Shown: one piece after another, positions 8,218-16,263 of the stretch
How positions within the stretch are numbered: position 1 is the stretch's first letter
How the letters are laid out: every line of letters starts with the position of its first letter
Notes under the pieces: model-generated
Told to the model about the DNA's origin: nothing
Databases searched by the model: none
What the model saw: the letters and a program-made list of their open reading frames with translations, nothing else
Origin: Pedobacter panaciterrae
GTDB taxonomy: Bacteria; Bacteroidota; Bacteroidia; Sphingobacteriales; Sphingobacteriaceae
Length of the DNA stretch: 64,000 nucleotides
NCBI RefSeq assembly: GCF_001636695.1
Contig: NZ_LGEL01000012.1
Span: forward strand, 30,080-94,079
Reading direction: 5' to 3'
Position numbers and translations under genes: made by a program

Positions 8218-8225
8218 TATCTTTG
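8218..8225 (+). promoter_or_regulatory. Candidate -7 element for the Crp-like regulator gene
   Basis: TATCTTTG matches TAnnTTTG exactly, 46 bases before the ATG at 8272. The expected -33 region contains only a weak GTTTAA-like match, so this is a partial call. Confidence 0.4.
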
Positions 8226-8271
8226 TTCTATGTAAGCATAAATTTTCGCCGAACAACCGCTAATAAATAAT

Positions 8272-8838
8272 ATGATAGAAAAACTAAAATATCAAATTAG
8301 AATTAACACTGACATTGACGAGCTAAAACTTGACAAAATAGTGTCATATTTTAAATATAGGAAGGTAAAACGTTCTACTTTATTACTTTCGGAAGGAGAA
8401 GTTTGCAAGGAACTATATTTAGTGTATAGCGGTTGCGTCAGAACGTATTATTTAACCCAACAAGGATATGAAAAGACCAGACATATTGCATTTGATGATT
8501 CAATTGTAACGTCATTTTCGAGTTTCATTTCTCTGCAGCCTTCTTTTGAATTTATTGATACTCTTGAAGACTCAGAACTATATTCAATCAGTCGTAAAGA
8601 TTTTTACCAGTTAGTTGTTGATATTCCTGAATGGGAAAGGTTTTACACCAGGTTTTTGGAAATGACATATATCCATCAAAATAAAAAAATAGAAGCCAGG
8701 GTAACGCTTACAGCGAAACAACGGTACGAAAAATTAATAACTGAGCACCCCGTTTATGTCCGGCGGCTTTCTAACAAGATTCTCGCTTCTTATCTTGACG
8801 TTAGGGAGGAAACGTTAAGTCGCCTCAAATCTAAATGA
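8272..8838 (+). CDS. Crp/Fnr-family transcriptional regulator
   Basis: A 188-residue protein with an N-terminal cyclic-nucleotide-binding-like beta-roll (about 15-125; KRSTLLLSEGEVCKELYLVY, then RTYYLTQQG) and a short C-terminal helix-turn-helix (RRLSNKILASYLDVREETLS, about 163-182). The nucleotide-binding phosphate cassette of true Crp (RxS region) is not conserved, so the ligand is unknown. The family is abundant in Pedobacter and relatives. The next gene, a TPR-like protein, follows 63 bases later and has its own -7-like element. Confidence 0.9.
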   Translation: MIEKLKYQIRINTDIDELKLDKIVSYFKYRKVKRSTLLLSEGEVCKELYLVYSGCVRTYYLTQQGYEKTRHIAFDDSIVTSFSSFISLQPSFEFIDTLEDSELYSISRKDFYQLVVDIPEWERFYTRFLEMTYIHQNKKIEARVTLTAKQRYEKLITEHPVYVRRLSNKILASYLDVREETLSRLKSK

Positions 8839-8901
8839 TATTTTGACATAGGTCAATGTATACGTATTATAATCACTTTATTTTTGTGACAAATAGAAAA
8901 T

Positions 8902-9339
8902 ATGCATTACGACCCAAACAACAATGTAGTTAAACTCTGTGCTGAAGGCATGAACCTTGAAGGAGCAGGAAAAAAAAAGGAGGCTCTGAAACTATTTCTG
9001 CAAGCCTGGGAAGAAGCGACAAACGATTTAGAAAAATTCACATCTGCACATTATGTTGCCCGGCATCAAAAAAGTGTATTGGATAAGTTAAAATGGGACA
9101 AAATGGCTTTAGATTTTGCATTAAAAATAGATGATGAAAGCGTAAAAGGAGCTTATCCGTCTCTTTATTTAAATATAGCAAAAGCTTACGAAGATCTGAG
9201 AGAATTTGATAACGCAAAAAAGCATTACCAAATTGCCTCTTCGTTCACACAATATCTACTACAAGATGGTTATGGTGCAATGATTAAAGGGGGCATTGCC
9301 AATGGACTTGAACGACTAAATGGTCATGTTAACTTATAA
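8902..9339 (+). CDS. TPR-like small cytosolic protein
   Basis: A 145-residue protein with helix pairs resembling tetratricopeptide repeats: LCAEGMNLEGAGKKKEALKL (about 12-31) and LYLNIAKAYEDLREFDNAKK (about 87-106). There is no signal peptide and no catalytic motif. Relatives of this small family are sometimes labelled rRNA adenine methyltransferase, but I see no SAM-binding motif and do not support that name. A TATTTTTG -7-like element at 8879-8886 precedes the ATG. The gene ends before a long inverted repeat that probably stops transcription from both sides. Confidence 0.8.
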   Translation: MHYDPNNNVVKLCAEGMNLEGAGKKKEALKLFLQAWEEATNDLEKFTSAHYVARHQKSVLDKLKWDKMALDFALKIDDESVKGAYPSLYLNIAKAYEDLREFDNAKKHYQIASSFTQYLLQDGYGAMIKGGIANGLERLNGHVNL

Positions 9340-9375
9340 CAATGATACCACCAGAGTCACGAAATTTCATGGAGG

Positions 9376-9458
9376 TGTCCAAAAAGGTAAGATCGTCCTC
9401 TCGACGAGGTGAGCGACATAATGGTGTCATTAGCGCGATGACCTTACCTTTTTGGACA
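9376..9458. repeat. Long inverted repeat between convergent genes
   Basis: TGTCCAAAAAGGTAAG (9376-9391) and CTTACCTTTTTGGACA (9443-9458) are perfect 16-bp inverted repeats separated by 51 bases. The interior holds TCCTCTCGACGAGGTGAG, which resembles the left end of the repeat at 20787 (AAAAGGTAAGGTCATCCTCT). It lies between convergent genes and can act as a bidirectional terminator. It may be a shortened member of the window's palindromic repeat family. Confidence 0.8.
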
Positions 9459-9466
9459 TATCTTTT

Positions 9467-10588
9467 CTAAAAGCCAAAGCCTTCTTTGTTTCTTTTGCGA
9501 ATAGCTTCTTCAGTTCTTGGAAGAAGATATTCCAACATCCTTACGGCCTCTTCCTGAACTTCCTCAATAAAAGGGCGTAACTCTTTGTTATAATCGTTAA
9601 AAGCTAATTCATAGTTACCGTTATGTTTTGCCAAAGCATCCGCCAAAGCTGTTGCACCTATTATTGCTAATGAGCCTCCCATACCTGCCCCTGGCGAAGC
9701 GCAATAGCCTGCATCACCCACCAAGGCCACTCTACCTTTTGTCCACGAAGGCATTTTTATTTGACAGAATTTATCAAAATAAAAAGTTTTCGAATGCTGT
9801 ACTTCTTGCAACAACTCTGCTGTTCTCCATCCATGGCCGTCAAACTGTTCCAAGATGATTTTTCTTTGCTGATCTTTATCCCGATAATTATAATCAATTT
9901 CTTTTTCTGAGCGGAAAGAAAAAACTATGTCTGTTTTATTGTTGTAAGCGTTAAGCATTACTCCTTTATCTGGCACGCCATACATTTGTAATGTATTTTG
10001 TTTTATCAGCAATTTATTTACTATAGTGATATAAAAATATTGTCCAAGAAAATGTGAATATTTTTTCTCGCCCCCAAACCAAATTTCCCTCACTGCCGAG
10101 TGTATTCCATCGCAACCCAGTACCAAGTCATAAGTATCTTTTGAGCCATCTTTAAAAGTAACTTCAATATTGTCTTTCGTTTCATTTAAAGCGATGATGC
10201 TGTTATTGAAAATAAATTCAACATCATTTTTAACGGTATCAAACAACATATTCAATAAAGTATCCTGTTCAATTTCAAATTCATAGTCAGGCATTTCTTC
10301 GCCCGGCTGCCTCAAGACTCTGGCACTTTCAGTAACATCATCAGCATTTTTGAATTCCGACAATTGTAGATTCAGTCTGTTAGCTTTTATCTGCTCAAAA
10401 AGTCCCATTCGCTTTACAATATCAACTGTACCTTCTTTTATATCAACAGGTGAACCACCCATTTTCAGGTGTTTTGCAATTTCGACTACAGTTACTTTGC
10501 AGCCCATTTTATAAGTCCAATATGCCGTTGAAAGTCCGGCAAAACTTGCTCCCGATATAAGTACTTTTTTTTCTTTTAATGATTCCAA
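9467..10588 (-). CDS. FAD-dependent monooxygenase (PHBH/TetX-like fold)
   Basis: A 373-residue flavoprotein. The N-terminal Rossmann motif is KKVLISGASFAGLSTAYW, a variant GxGxxG with Ser/Phe substitutions. The DG motif region LVLGCDGIHSAVREIWFG follows (about 155-172), then the second FAD motif GRVALVGDAGYCASPGAGMG (about 283-302). These are the signatures of class A aromatic/heterocycle hydroxylases that use NAD(P)H and O2. No ATG is in a suitable position; a TTG at 10588 gives the normal N-terminus 7 codons before the Rossmann strand. The substrate is unknown. The AraC gene directly upstream on the same strand is a likely regulator. Confidence 0.88.
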   Translation of the reverse strand: MESLKEKKVLISGASFAGLSTAYWTYKMGCKVTVVEIAKHLKMGGSPVDIKEGTVDIVKRMGLFEQIKANRLNLQLSEFKNADDVTESARVLRQPGEEMPDYEFEIEQDTLLNMLFDTVKNDVEFIFNNSIIALNETKDNIEVTFKDGSKDTYDLVLGCDGIHSAVREIWFGGEKKYSHFLGQYFYITIVNKLLIKQNTLQMYGVPDKGVMLNAYNNKTDIVFSFRSEKEIDYNYRDKDQQRKIILEQFDGHGWRTAELLQEVQHSKTFYFDKFCQIKMPSWTKGRVALVGDAGYCASPGAGMGGSLAIIGATALADALAKHNGNYELAFNDYNKELRPFIEEVQEEAVRMLEYLLPRTEEAIRKRNKEGFGF

Positions 10589-10687
10589 TTTTTTACGGTT
10601 TTCACTTGTTAAACAAATTTAATTTGACGGTGTAAAGTTGCCTCGCCTAATAAAGATCAACAATGGTAAAAAAGAGTAAGTATTGGA

Positions 10688-11545
10688 CTATTCGTAGTTT
10701 TTATTTCTAAAAGCTAAAGCGGTTATCCGCTCAACTTTAACAAATAGCCGCGAGAAATAAGGATAATCATCAAAGCCTAATTCATTTGCAATTTCTTTTA
10801 CTGATTTATCGGAATGGTAAAGCAAACGCTTCGCTTCTAAAATAATACGCTGCTGTATGTGATGCGAGACGGAATAACCAGTCGTATTTTTCACGCATTC
10901 ATTTAGATAAGGAGTAGATATGTTAAGTTTTTTGGCGTATGCTCCTGGCTGTTTTACTGTCCTGTAATTGCGTTCCAACATATCGTTGAATGCTTTGGTA
11001 ACGGTTTCAAACCGTGATAGTTTATCTACCGATTTCGATCCTTCTATGTATTGTGAAATAACTAAAGCCACCAATGCATTGCAGCTGTCTTTTAGTAAGG
11101 AATGATATAGTTTGTCATGTTTTCTCTCAGAAAATTTCGTGCAAAGTGATAATGCTTCACAAATAATAGCAAACGTTTCATTATTTAATACCAACGGTTT
11201 TACTGGTGTAATGTCTTCTAGCAACTGCACATATTCAGGATTCAGATTTTCATTCGTGATTGCCAAGGTACTGACTATTATACCTTTAAACGCCAATATA
11301 AGATGTACCTGATTAGGGTGCATATAGATGACAGACGGCGACTTAATTGTATACCGTTTAAAATCTATTTCTATAGAAACAGTTCCCTTTTCAAGCAACA
11401 TGAATGAATGACAGTCATGCCTGTGTGCCTGGTCTGCCTCCTTGAATATTTTTAAATCCTTAATCGAGACTTTTTCAATAGAAATTCCTGAATTATACTC
11501 GTCAGCAAAATGATTTACTGGAATTGATGTTGCTTTTTTACGCAT
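10688..11545 (-). CDS. AraC-family transcriptional regulator
   Basis: A 285-residue protein with an N-terminal cupin-like sensor domain (about 25-150; RHDCHSFMLLEKGTVSIEID). The C-terminal double helix-turn-helix of AraC (about 185-285) has AKKLNISTPYLNECVKNTTG and VKEIANELGFDDYPYFSRLF. It sits 99 bases upstream of the flavin monooxygenase on the same strand, so regulation of that gene is plausible. The two could share a transcript, though the gap leaves room for a separate promoter. Confidence 0.93.
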   Translation of the reverse strand: MRKKATSIPVNHFADEYNSGISIEKVSIKDLKIFKEADQAHRHDCHSFMLLEKGTVSIEIDFKRYTIKSPSVIYMHPNQVHLILAFKGIIVSTLAITNENLNPEYVQLLEDITPVKPLVLNNETFAIICEALSLCTKFSERKHDKLYHSLLKDSCNALVALVISQYIEGSKSVDKLSRFETVTKAFNDMLERNYRTVKQPGAYAKKLNISTPYLNECVKNTTGYSVSHHIQQRIILEAKRLLYHSDKSVKEIANELGFDDYPYFSRLFVKVERITALAFRNKNYE

Positions 11546-11727
11546 TACATGTGAAACTCAAATATAAAAATAAGTAAACCTGGTTAATACATATCCATTT
11601 TAAAGGAAGAGTATAACGATAATAGAATAATACATTAAAGTTCTTGTTTAGTCTATTCCCATCACAATACATAACACATATTTTAGCTTTCTATAATCGC
11701 ATAACACAAAACCAAATATAACACACA

Positions 11728-12894
11728 ATGAAAACAAAAGAAATGAAACTTTTTCTGGGCTTTACACTGCTTTTCGCCCAATTTACTGTTTTTGGGCAGC
11801 AGCAGGATCTTAATGCCACAGGTAAAAACCTCCGTACAGCATCGGGCAAAATAAGAAAGCTGCCTTATTCAAACATGGCATTAAGCGGAAAGTTTATAGG
11901 AACGGCACTTGCAGACTCCAATTGGTATTACTGGTGCACTTCCCCTATCCAGGGAAAAGATAAAAAGATTCATCTGTTTAGCAGTCGCTGGCCAGCTGTA
12001 GAAGGAATGGAAGGATGGTCGGGCCCGAATGCAGAAATCTCCCATTTCGTAGGGGATCGTCCCGAAGGGCCATTTAAATACGTCAGTACCATAATGAAAA
12101 CATCTATGTTCCCAGACCAGAAAACAATGGCCGGACCTCACAATCCACGAATTGAGTATGTAGATGGTAAATACATCCTGCTTTACATATGTCAAGATCC
12201 TTCAGGTGTTTATGGACAGCGTACCGGAATGATGATTGCCGATAAAATTGAAGGACCCTGGAGATTTGCAGGTGAAAATGATGGAATCATGATTACACGT
12301 TCAAACGATCCGAAGCATTGGACCTACAAAGCAGCAATAGGTGCTGACAATCCCGCTTTCCTTAAGATTGGTAAAAAGTACTACATCTATTATAAATGTG
12401 GCACACCTGAACACATGGCAGCAAAATATGGTTATGCCGTATCTGACAAACTGGAAGGACCTTACAAAATGTGTGATGCTCCCATTACCGACAATGTTTC
12501 CTATCTGGAAGATGCACAGGCATTTGCTTACAAAAACAAATATTACCTTCTGACCACCGATAACCTTGGAGGAAATACCGGTATCTACGGCGATCTCATT
12601 TTATGGGAATCAGGTAGCGGTTTAAAATTCAACCTGTCGGATGCCAAAATTGCAATGGGCAACCTTCTTGATTACTGGGGTACTGAAGAAGATCACAAAA
12701 AACTTTTTGCTATTAAGGATCATTTTGAACGTGACAGAACAGGAAAACTCGAACGGCCTGCTGTATTGTTCCAAAATGGCAAACCGGCTTATTTATACGC
12801 TGCTGGCGACCTAAATGTCCACGGCGGAAAAGTTTCAGAGTCGTACGTATTCAAGATCGATTTTGACGATAAGAAAAGTAAGGAACACAAATAG
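11728..12894 (+). CDS. Secreted five-bladed beta-propeller glycoside hydrolase (GH43/GH117-like)
   Basis: A 388-residue protein with a signal peptide (about 1-24, ending FTVFGQ). Propeller-blade motifs recur: WYYWCTSPIQG, the AGPHNPRIEYVDGKYILLYI segment, GADNPAFLKIGKKYYIYYKC and YLEDAQAFAYKNKYYLLTTD. The repeating N-P/D followed by a K-Y-Y-L pattern is typical of GH43 and GH117-type enzymes acting on plant or algal polysaccharide fragments. The catalytic acids cannot be assigned with confidence. It stands alone, with no SusCD pair beside it. Confidence 0.75.
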   Translation: MKTKEMKLFLGFTLLFAQFTVFGQQQDLNATGKNLRTASGKIRKLPYSNMALSGKFIGTALADSNWYYWCTSPIQGKDKKIHLFSSRWPAVEGMEGWSGPNAEISHFVGDRPEGPFKYVSTIMKTSMFPDQKTMAGPHNPRIEYVDGKYILLYICQDPSGVYGQRTGMMIADKIEGPWRFAGENDGIMITRSNDPKHWTYKAAIGADNPAFLKIGKKYYIYYKCGTPEHMAAKYGYAVSDKLEGPYKMCDAPITDNVSYLEDAQAFAYKNKYYLLTTDNLGGNTGIYGDLILWESGSGLKFNLSDAKIAMGNLLDYWGTEEDHKKLFAIKDHFERDRTGKLERPAVLFQNGKPAYLYAAGDLNVHGGKVSESYVFKIDFDDKKSKEHK

Positions 12895-12904
12895 ATTTAC
12901 AACC

Positions 12905-13291
12905 CTATTGCATGGCTTCAAGTTCATCAATAACACTAATCGGAGTTGAGCTCATAGATCGCTTGGCTTTTTCCTCCTGCAAATGAGAGTATCCCCATTG
13001 AATAATACTTTGTATAACAGGGATCAATGTTTGACCTTGCAGTGTTAACTTGTATTCGACCTTCTGGGGAGTACAGGTTAACACTTCTCTTTGAACAATA
13101 CCACTTGTTTCAAAAAATCGTAACTCTTGTGTTAGCACCTTTTCACTGATTCCTGGCAAAATCTTTCTCAATTCGATGAATCTTGATGGTTGAATTTTTA
13201 AATGCCATAGAATGGCAATTTGCCACTTGCCGCTTAAAAATTGTCGGGCATGTTGAACCGGGCAACCGATATACAGATCTTTTGATGACAT
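12905..13291 (-). CDS. HxlR-family winged-helix regulator
   Basis: A 128-residue protein with the HxlR winged helix: CPVQHARQFLSGKWQIAILW, RFIELRKILPGISEKVLTQE and EYKLTLQGQTLIPVI. The N-terminal Cys9 is conserved in redox- or electrophile-sensing members. It is divergent from the cupin gene at 13413. A perfect 11-bp inverted repeat lies between them (13303-13337), immediately upstream of this gene's start, suggesting autoregulation and control of the cupin gene. It is convergent with the glycoside hydrolase, 10 bases apart. Confidence 0.92.
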   Translation of the reverse strand: MSSKDLYIGCPVQHARQFLSGKWQIAILWHLKIQPSRFIELRKILPGISEKVLTQELRFFETSGIVQREVLTCTPQKVEYKLTLQGQTLIPVIQSIIQWGYSHLQEEKAKRSMSSTPISVIDELEAMQ

Positions 13292-13302
13292 GATATTCCT
13301 TT

Positions 13303-13337
13303 CTTACCTAAAGATAAGTTAATTACCTTTAGGTAAG
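13303..13337. promoter_or_regulatory. Candidate HxlR operator
   Basis: CTTACCTAAAG (13303-13313) and CTTTAGGTAAG (13327-13337) are perfect inverted repeats with a 13-base spacer, 12 bases upstream of the HxlR start and inside the 121-base divergent region. Dimeric winged-helix proteins of this family bind such dyads. Confidence 0.65.
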
Positions 13338-13412
13338 GACATTGATCGTTAATTCTTTTAACTGTATTTTGCTTTCTGATTACAATTAATTAACCTTTAA
13401 TAATCTACAACA

Positions 13413-14036
13413 GTGAAAGACATCAGCAGCATTTCAAGACGTGCCATGGTTCAAAATATTGCAATGGCTACAGCAGGTATTGGGCTTAATCGGTTTACAC
13501 CCTTCACAGAAACAAACCCGCTCTTACCCTTTTATCTTCCACCACAACCCCCTCTGCAACCCGGGCCTGGAGGGATTGATATACGTACCTGGGTAAAAAG
13601 CTCACAGACAAACAAGCAATTCTCTTGCGTAGAAACCGCCGTTGCACCGCGAAGAATGGGACCAGCTCCGCATGTTCATAAAGACCTTGATGAGCTTATG
13701 TTGGTAGTAGAAGGAACGGCAACAGTTATTGTAAATGGAAAGGTCGAAGAAATTAAAGCCGGTGGATGGCATTTTAGGCCAAGAAAACTTGAACATACGT
13801 TTTGGAACGGTTCCGAAAGTCCACTTCGGTTCATTGACATGTATTTTAATCAGAACTTTGAAGATTTTCTGGAAGAGCTCTTTCATGAAATTTTCCCTGA
13901 TATGATGAATAGACATTTGACCCCGGCAGATCCCCAAATTGCTAAACGTCTGAAAAATCTTGATAATCGCTTTGGGGTAACTACCTTCCCTGAGAAAAGA
14001 CGATCAATTATTGATAAATATGGATTAATAGGATAG
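13413..14036 (+). CDS. Cupin-domain protein with N-terminal Tat-like segment
   Basis: A 207-residue protein starting at GTG 13413. The N-terminus SISRRAMVQNIAMATAGIGL has a twin-arginine followed by a hydrophobic stretch, suggesting Tat export. An internal ATG at 13446 would remove this. The single cupin barrel (about 65-155) carries metal-ligand-type residues in GPAPHVHKDLDELMLVVEGT (His, His, Glu) and a later His in RPRKLEHTFWN. Such cupins include quercetinase-like and isomerase-like enzymes as well as simple binding proteins; the reaction is not determined. It is divergent from an HxlR gene with a dyad between them. Confidence 0.82.
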   Translation: MKDISSISRRAMVQNIAMATAGIGLNRFTPFTETNPLLPFYLPPQPPLQPGPGGIDIRTWVKSSQTNKQFSCVETAVAPRRMGPAPHVHKDLDELMLVVEGTATVIVNGKVEEIKAGGWHFRPRKLEHTFWNGSESPLRFIDMYFNQNFEDFLEELFHEIFPDMMNRHLTPADPQIAKRLKNLDNRFGVTTFPEKRRSIIDKYGLIG

Positions 14037-15044
14037 CGAGAAGTCCAAAATTGTTATGTGTGTATGGGGAGATATTTGTAAATACCAGCATCACCAATTT
14101 CTCTTTAGGATCAATAGTATATTCAGAACAATATGCTCCACCCCATGTTAGTGAGCCCACACTTGCCTGATCACCATAAGTCGAATTCTCTGTTATGATC
14201 TGGAAACCCAGCCCAAATTTATCATGCCGCTCCCACAACTCACTACTGCCAATCTGATTACGGGTCATTAATTCGACAGTTTTTCGCGACAACAGTCGCA
14301 CATTATTAAATTCACCGCCATTTAGTATCAACTGGCAAATTTTTGCATAATCCAATGCTGTACTTACAAGCCCCTCACCTCCTAAATATAGCGCCCGCTG
14401 CTCTCCAATTGGAAAATTGCGTGTAGCATCTTCTGTAGAAAGCGTAATGGGACTTTGTGGCGTTGCTTTTGAATACAGCTCCACCAATCGGCTGGTTTTA
14501 TTAGGCGGCAAATAAAAATAGGTATCTAGCATTCCCAATGGCTTAAAGATGCGCTCCTGAAAGAAATCTTGCAACGACTTGCCGGAAAGTACTTCCACAA
14601 TACGGCCTATTACGTCTAAATTAAATCCATATGTAAACTTTTCGCCCGGATTATGTGCTAGTGGACGCCTGGCAAGCTTCTTAACAACCTCTTCGTTAGT
14701 CATGTTCAACAAGGTAGCCATGTCGGTGATTTTACCGACCACCTGACTGTCCAATGGCATATCATAAGGAATACCCGCGGTATGAGTGAGAAGGTGGCGA
14801 ACTTCTCCAGATTGCTGAAGCCATAAGCTTTACTATGCACAATCAAACCATTACGGGCAATGAAAGTGACAGCATTAGGGGCCTCTCCTTTTCTCACCAT
14901 AGCATTGTAAAAACTATCTATCCGCTGAAGTCTTTCTGCAGAAAAGCCGGCAGCAGATGCAGATTTAGCAAAACTGAACTGTTGCTGAGCGGACGTATAA
15001 AAGGAACATACAGATATCAGCAGCAAGATAAATAGCTTTTTCAT
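14008..15044 (-). pseudogene. Broken serine hydrolase (beta-lactamase class C family), catalytic segment deleted
   Basis: The 5' part (15044 down to about 14812) encodes a signal peptide and the N-terminal strand of a class C-type serine hydrolase (RNGLIVHSKAYGFSNLE). The 3' part (about 14805 down to 14008), in another frame, resumes at EVRHLLTHTAGIPYDMPLDS and continues through the normal C-terminal half, ending near IHIYQ. The stretch between GFSNLE and VRHLLTHTAG, normally some 45-60 residues carrying the S-x-x-K catalytic motif, is missing. The deletion also shifts the frame. The product cannot be active. The 3' end overlaps the cupin gene by 29 bases. Confidence 0.88.
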
Positions 15045-15119
15045 AATAGTACAGGAGTTCATTTGGTTTTCGCAAATATAATGGATCAGATTTTTAAATT
15101 TAGAAAAACAGTATCCCAA

Positions 15120-15168
15120 TAGTTGTAAATAACAACTATTAGTAGCCTAATAACAACCAAGAGTTGTT
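15120..15168. promoter_or_regulatory. Two candidate operator dyads upstream of the HTH/pentapeptide gene
   Basis: TAGTTGT-N5-ACAACTA (15120-15138) and AACAAC-N5-GTTGTT (15152-15168) are perfect inverted repeats built on the same ACAAC/GTTGT half-site. Their centres are about 31 bases apart, close to three helical turns. They lie between the broken hydrolase gene and the HTH gene. Confidence 0.6.
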
Positions 15169-15200
15169 GATTTTTTAGCGAATCTGGAAATGAATCTGGA

Positions 15201-15208
15201 TATCTTTG
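15201..15208 (+). promoter_or_regulatory. Candidate -7 element of the HTH/pentapeptide gene
   Basis: TATCTTTG matches the TAnnTTTG element, 26 bases before the ATG at 15235. The -33 region is not a clear match. The operator dyads lie just upstream. Confidence 0.45.
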
Positions 15209-15234
15209 TAGAGTCAAAATAAATAAATCTACCT

Positions 15235-16116
15235 ATGTTAAATACCAAAATAATCGGCAATAAGATTGCTGATGCACGAAAAAAGATAAATATTTCTCAG
15301 GCCCGGCTTGCCGAGCGTCTGTTTATCAGTTCTCAGGCAGTTGGAAAGTGGGAACGCGGAGAATCAATGCCAGACATCACTACGTTTAGCCGACTTGCGG
15401 AAATCCTTGGTGTTGATCTTAACTATTTTTCTGAAAGTTTCCAATGTGAGGTTGCTGAGGCGGCAACCGTTGAATCGCCTTCCGGAAAGCAGGACAAAAA
15501 GCCTGTCTGGGATATGTCACTTGGAAACTGGGTGGACGCTGACTTTTCCGGATTGAAAAATCTGAATAAAAAATTCAGTTCCTCCAATATACAGCGCAGC
15601 AAGTTTATCGGTTCAGATATGTCTGGCCTTCTTCTAAAAAGCAATCATATTGATAGCTGTGACTTCTCCGGTTCTGACATCAGCAATAGCCACATTCAAA
15701 CCTCCCACTTAACCAACAATATCTTTAATGACTGCTCGCTAAAAGAAACCGAATTTTCAAAAAGCCACATCAAAGGCTGCGATCTATCTGGCGCCGATTT
15801 TACTGGCGTGTTGTTTAAATCTTGCGCCTTTCAGGAAAACAAAATAGCAAATGCGAACTGGAATCGCACCTCTTTTATTGATACGAATATTGCTGATATT
15901 GTCTTCGATGGTATATTGGAGGATTGTTATTTTGAAAACTGTGTCTTTAACTGGGTGAAATTCCAGAATTCAACGCTTATTGACACATTCTTCAAAAACA
16001 ATACATTTAAAAGAAACAGGATGCGATTTGTAGACTGTCAGACAGACCGGATTACTTACGAACTATTGAAAAGCGGGAAAGCAGATCTAACCGGTATTAC
16101 ACTATTAGCAACATAA
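15235..16116 (+). CDS. XRE-type HTH fused to pentapeptide repeats
   Basis: A 293-residue protein. The N-terminal Cro/C1-type helix-turn-helix (about 7-62) has INISQARLAERLFISSQAVG followed by KWERGESMPD. A linker leads to a run of pentapeptide-repeat units from about 95 to 270, recognisable as A/S/C-[D/N]-[F/L]-[S/T]-x blocks such as CDFSGSDISNSHIQ and CDLSGADFTGVLF. Pentapeptide repeats fold as a right-handed quadrilateral beta helix that can mimic DNA or serve as a dimerisation surface. The protein is probably a DNA-binding regulator. Two dyads upstream of the gene are candidate autoregulatory sites. The original target may have been the adjacent hydrolase gene, now broken. Confidence 0.88.
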   Translation: MLNTKIIGNKIADARKKINISQARLAERLFISSQAVGKWERGESMPDITTFSRLAEILGVDLNYFSESFQCEVAEAATVESPSGKQDKKPVWDMSLGNWVDADFSGLKNLNKKFSSSNIQRSKFIGSDMSGLLLKSNHIDSCDFSGSDISNSHIQTSHLTNNIFNDCSLKETEFSKSHIKGCDLSGADFTGVLFKSCAFQENKIANANWNRTSFIDTNIADIVFDGILEDCYFENCVFNWVKFQNSTLIDTFFKNNTFKRNRMRFVDCQTDRITYELLKSGKADLTGITLLAT

Positions 16117-16172
16117 AGGGGCAAAACATACTATAACTATTAAACACCACACTTTTATCAGGTTCGTATCAG

Positions 16173-16212
16173 GTTGGGCATGTCTTCGGATAAAAGGTAA
16201 CTTTTGCCCAAC
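16173..16212. other. Inverted repeat before the ankyrin/catalase operon
   Basis: GTTGGGCA (16173-16180) and TGCCCAAC (16205-16212) are perfect 8-bp inverted repeats flanking a 24-base interior, 51 bases upstream of the ankyrin gene. It could be a leader hairpin, an operator or a terminator for the preceding gene; there is no T run. Confidence 0.4.
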
Positions 16213-16263
16213 AACTCCCTAAACATCGGTTAAACAATTCTCTATTGAGGTTGTTTTACTACT

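Noticed and set aside
8902-9339. rRNA adenine methyltransferase label sometimes used for this family
   Set aside because: No SAM-binding glycine motif or NPPY-type catalytic motif is present; the protein is a short helical TPR-like chain.
9467-10588. Possible tetracycline-inactivating TetX
   Set aside because: The flavin motifs are generic to class A monooxygenases and the overall sequence differs from TetX; no resistance function should be assumed.
14706-15119. Intact 137-residue secreted protein
   Set aside because: It is the 5' part of the serine-hydrolase pseudogene running into a wrong frame after the deletion.
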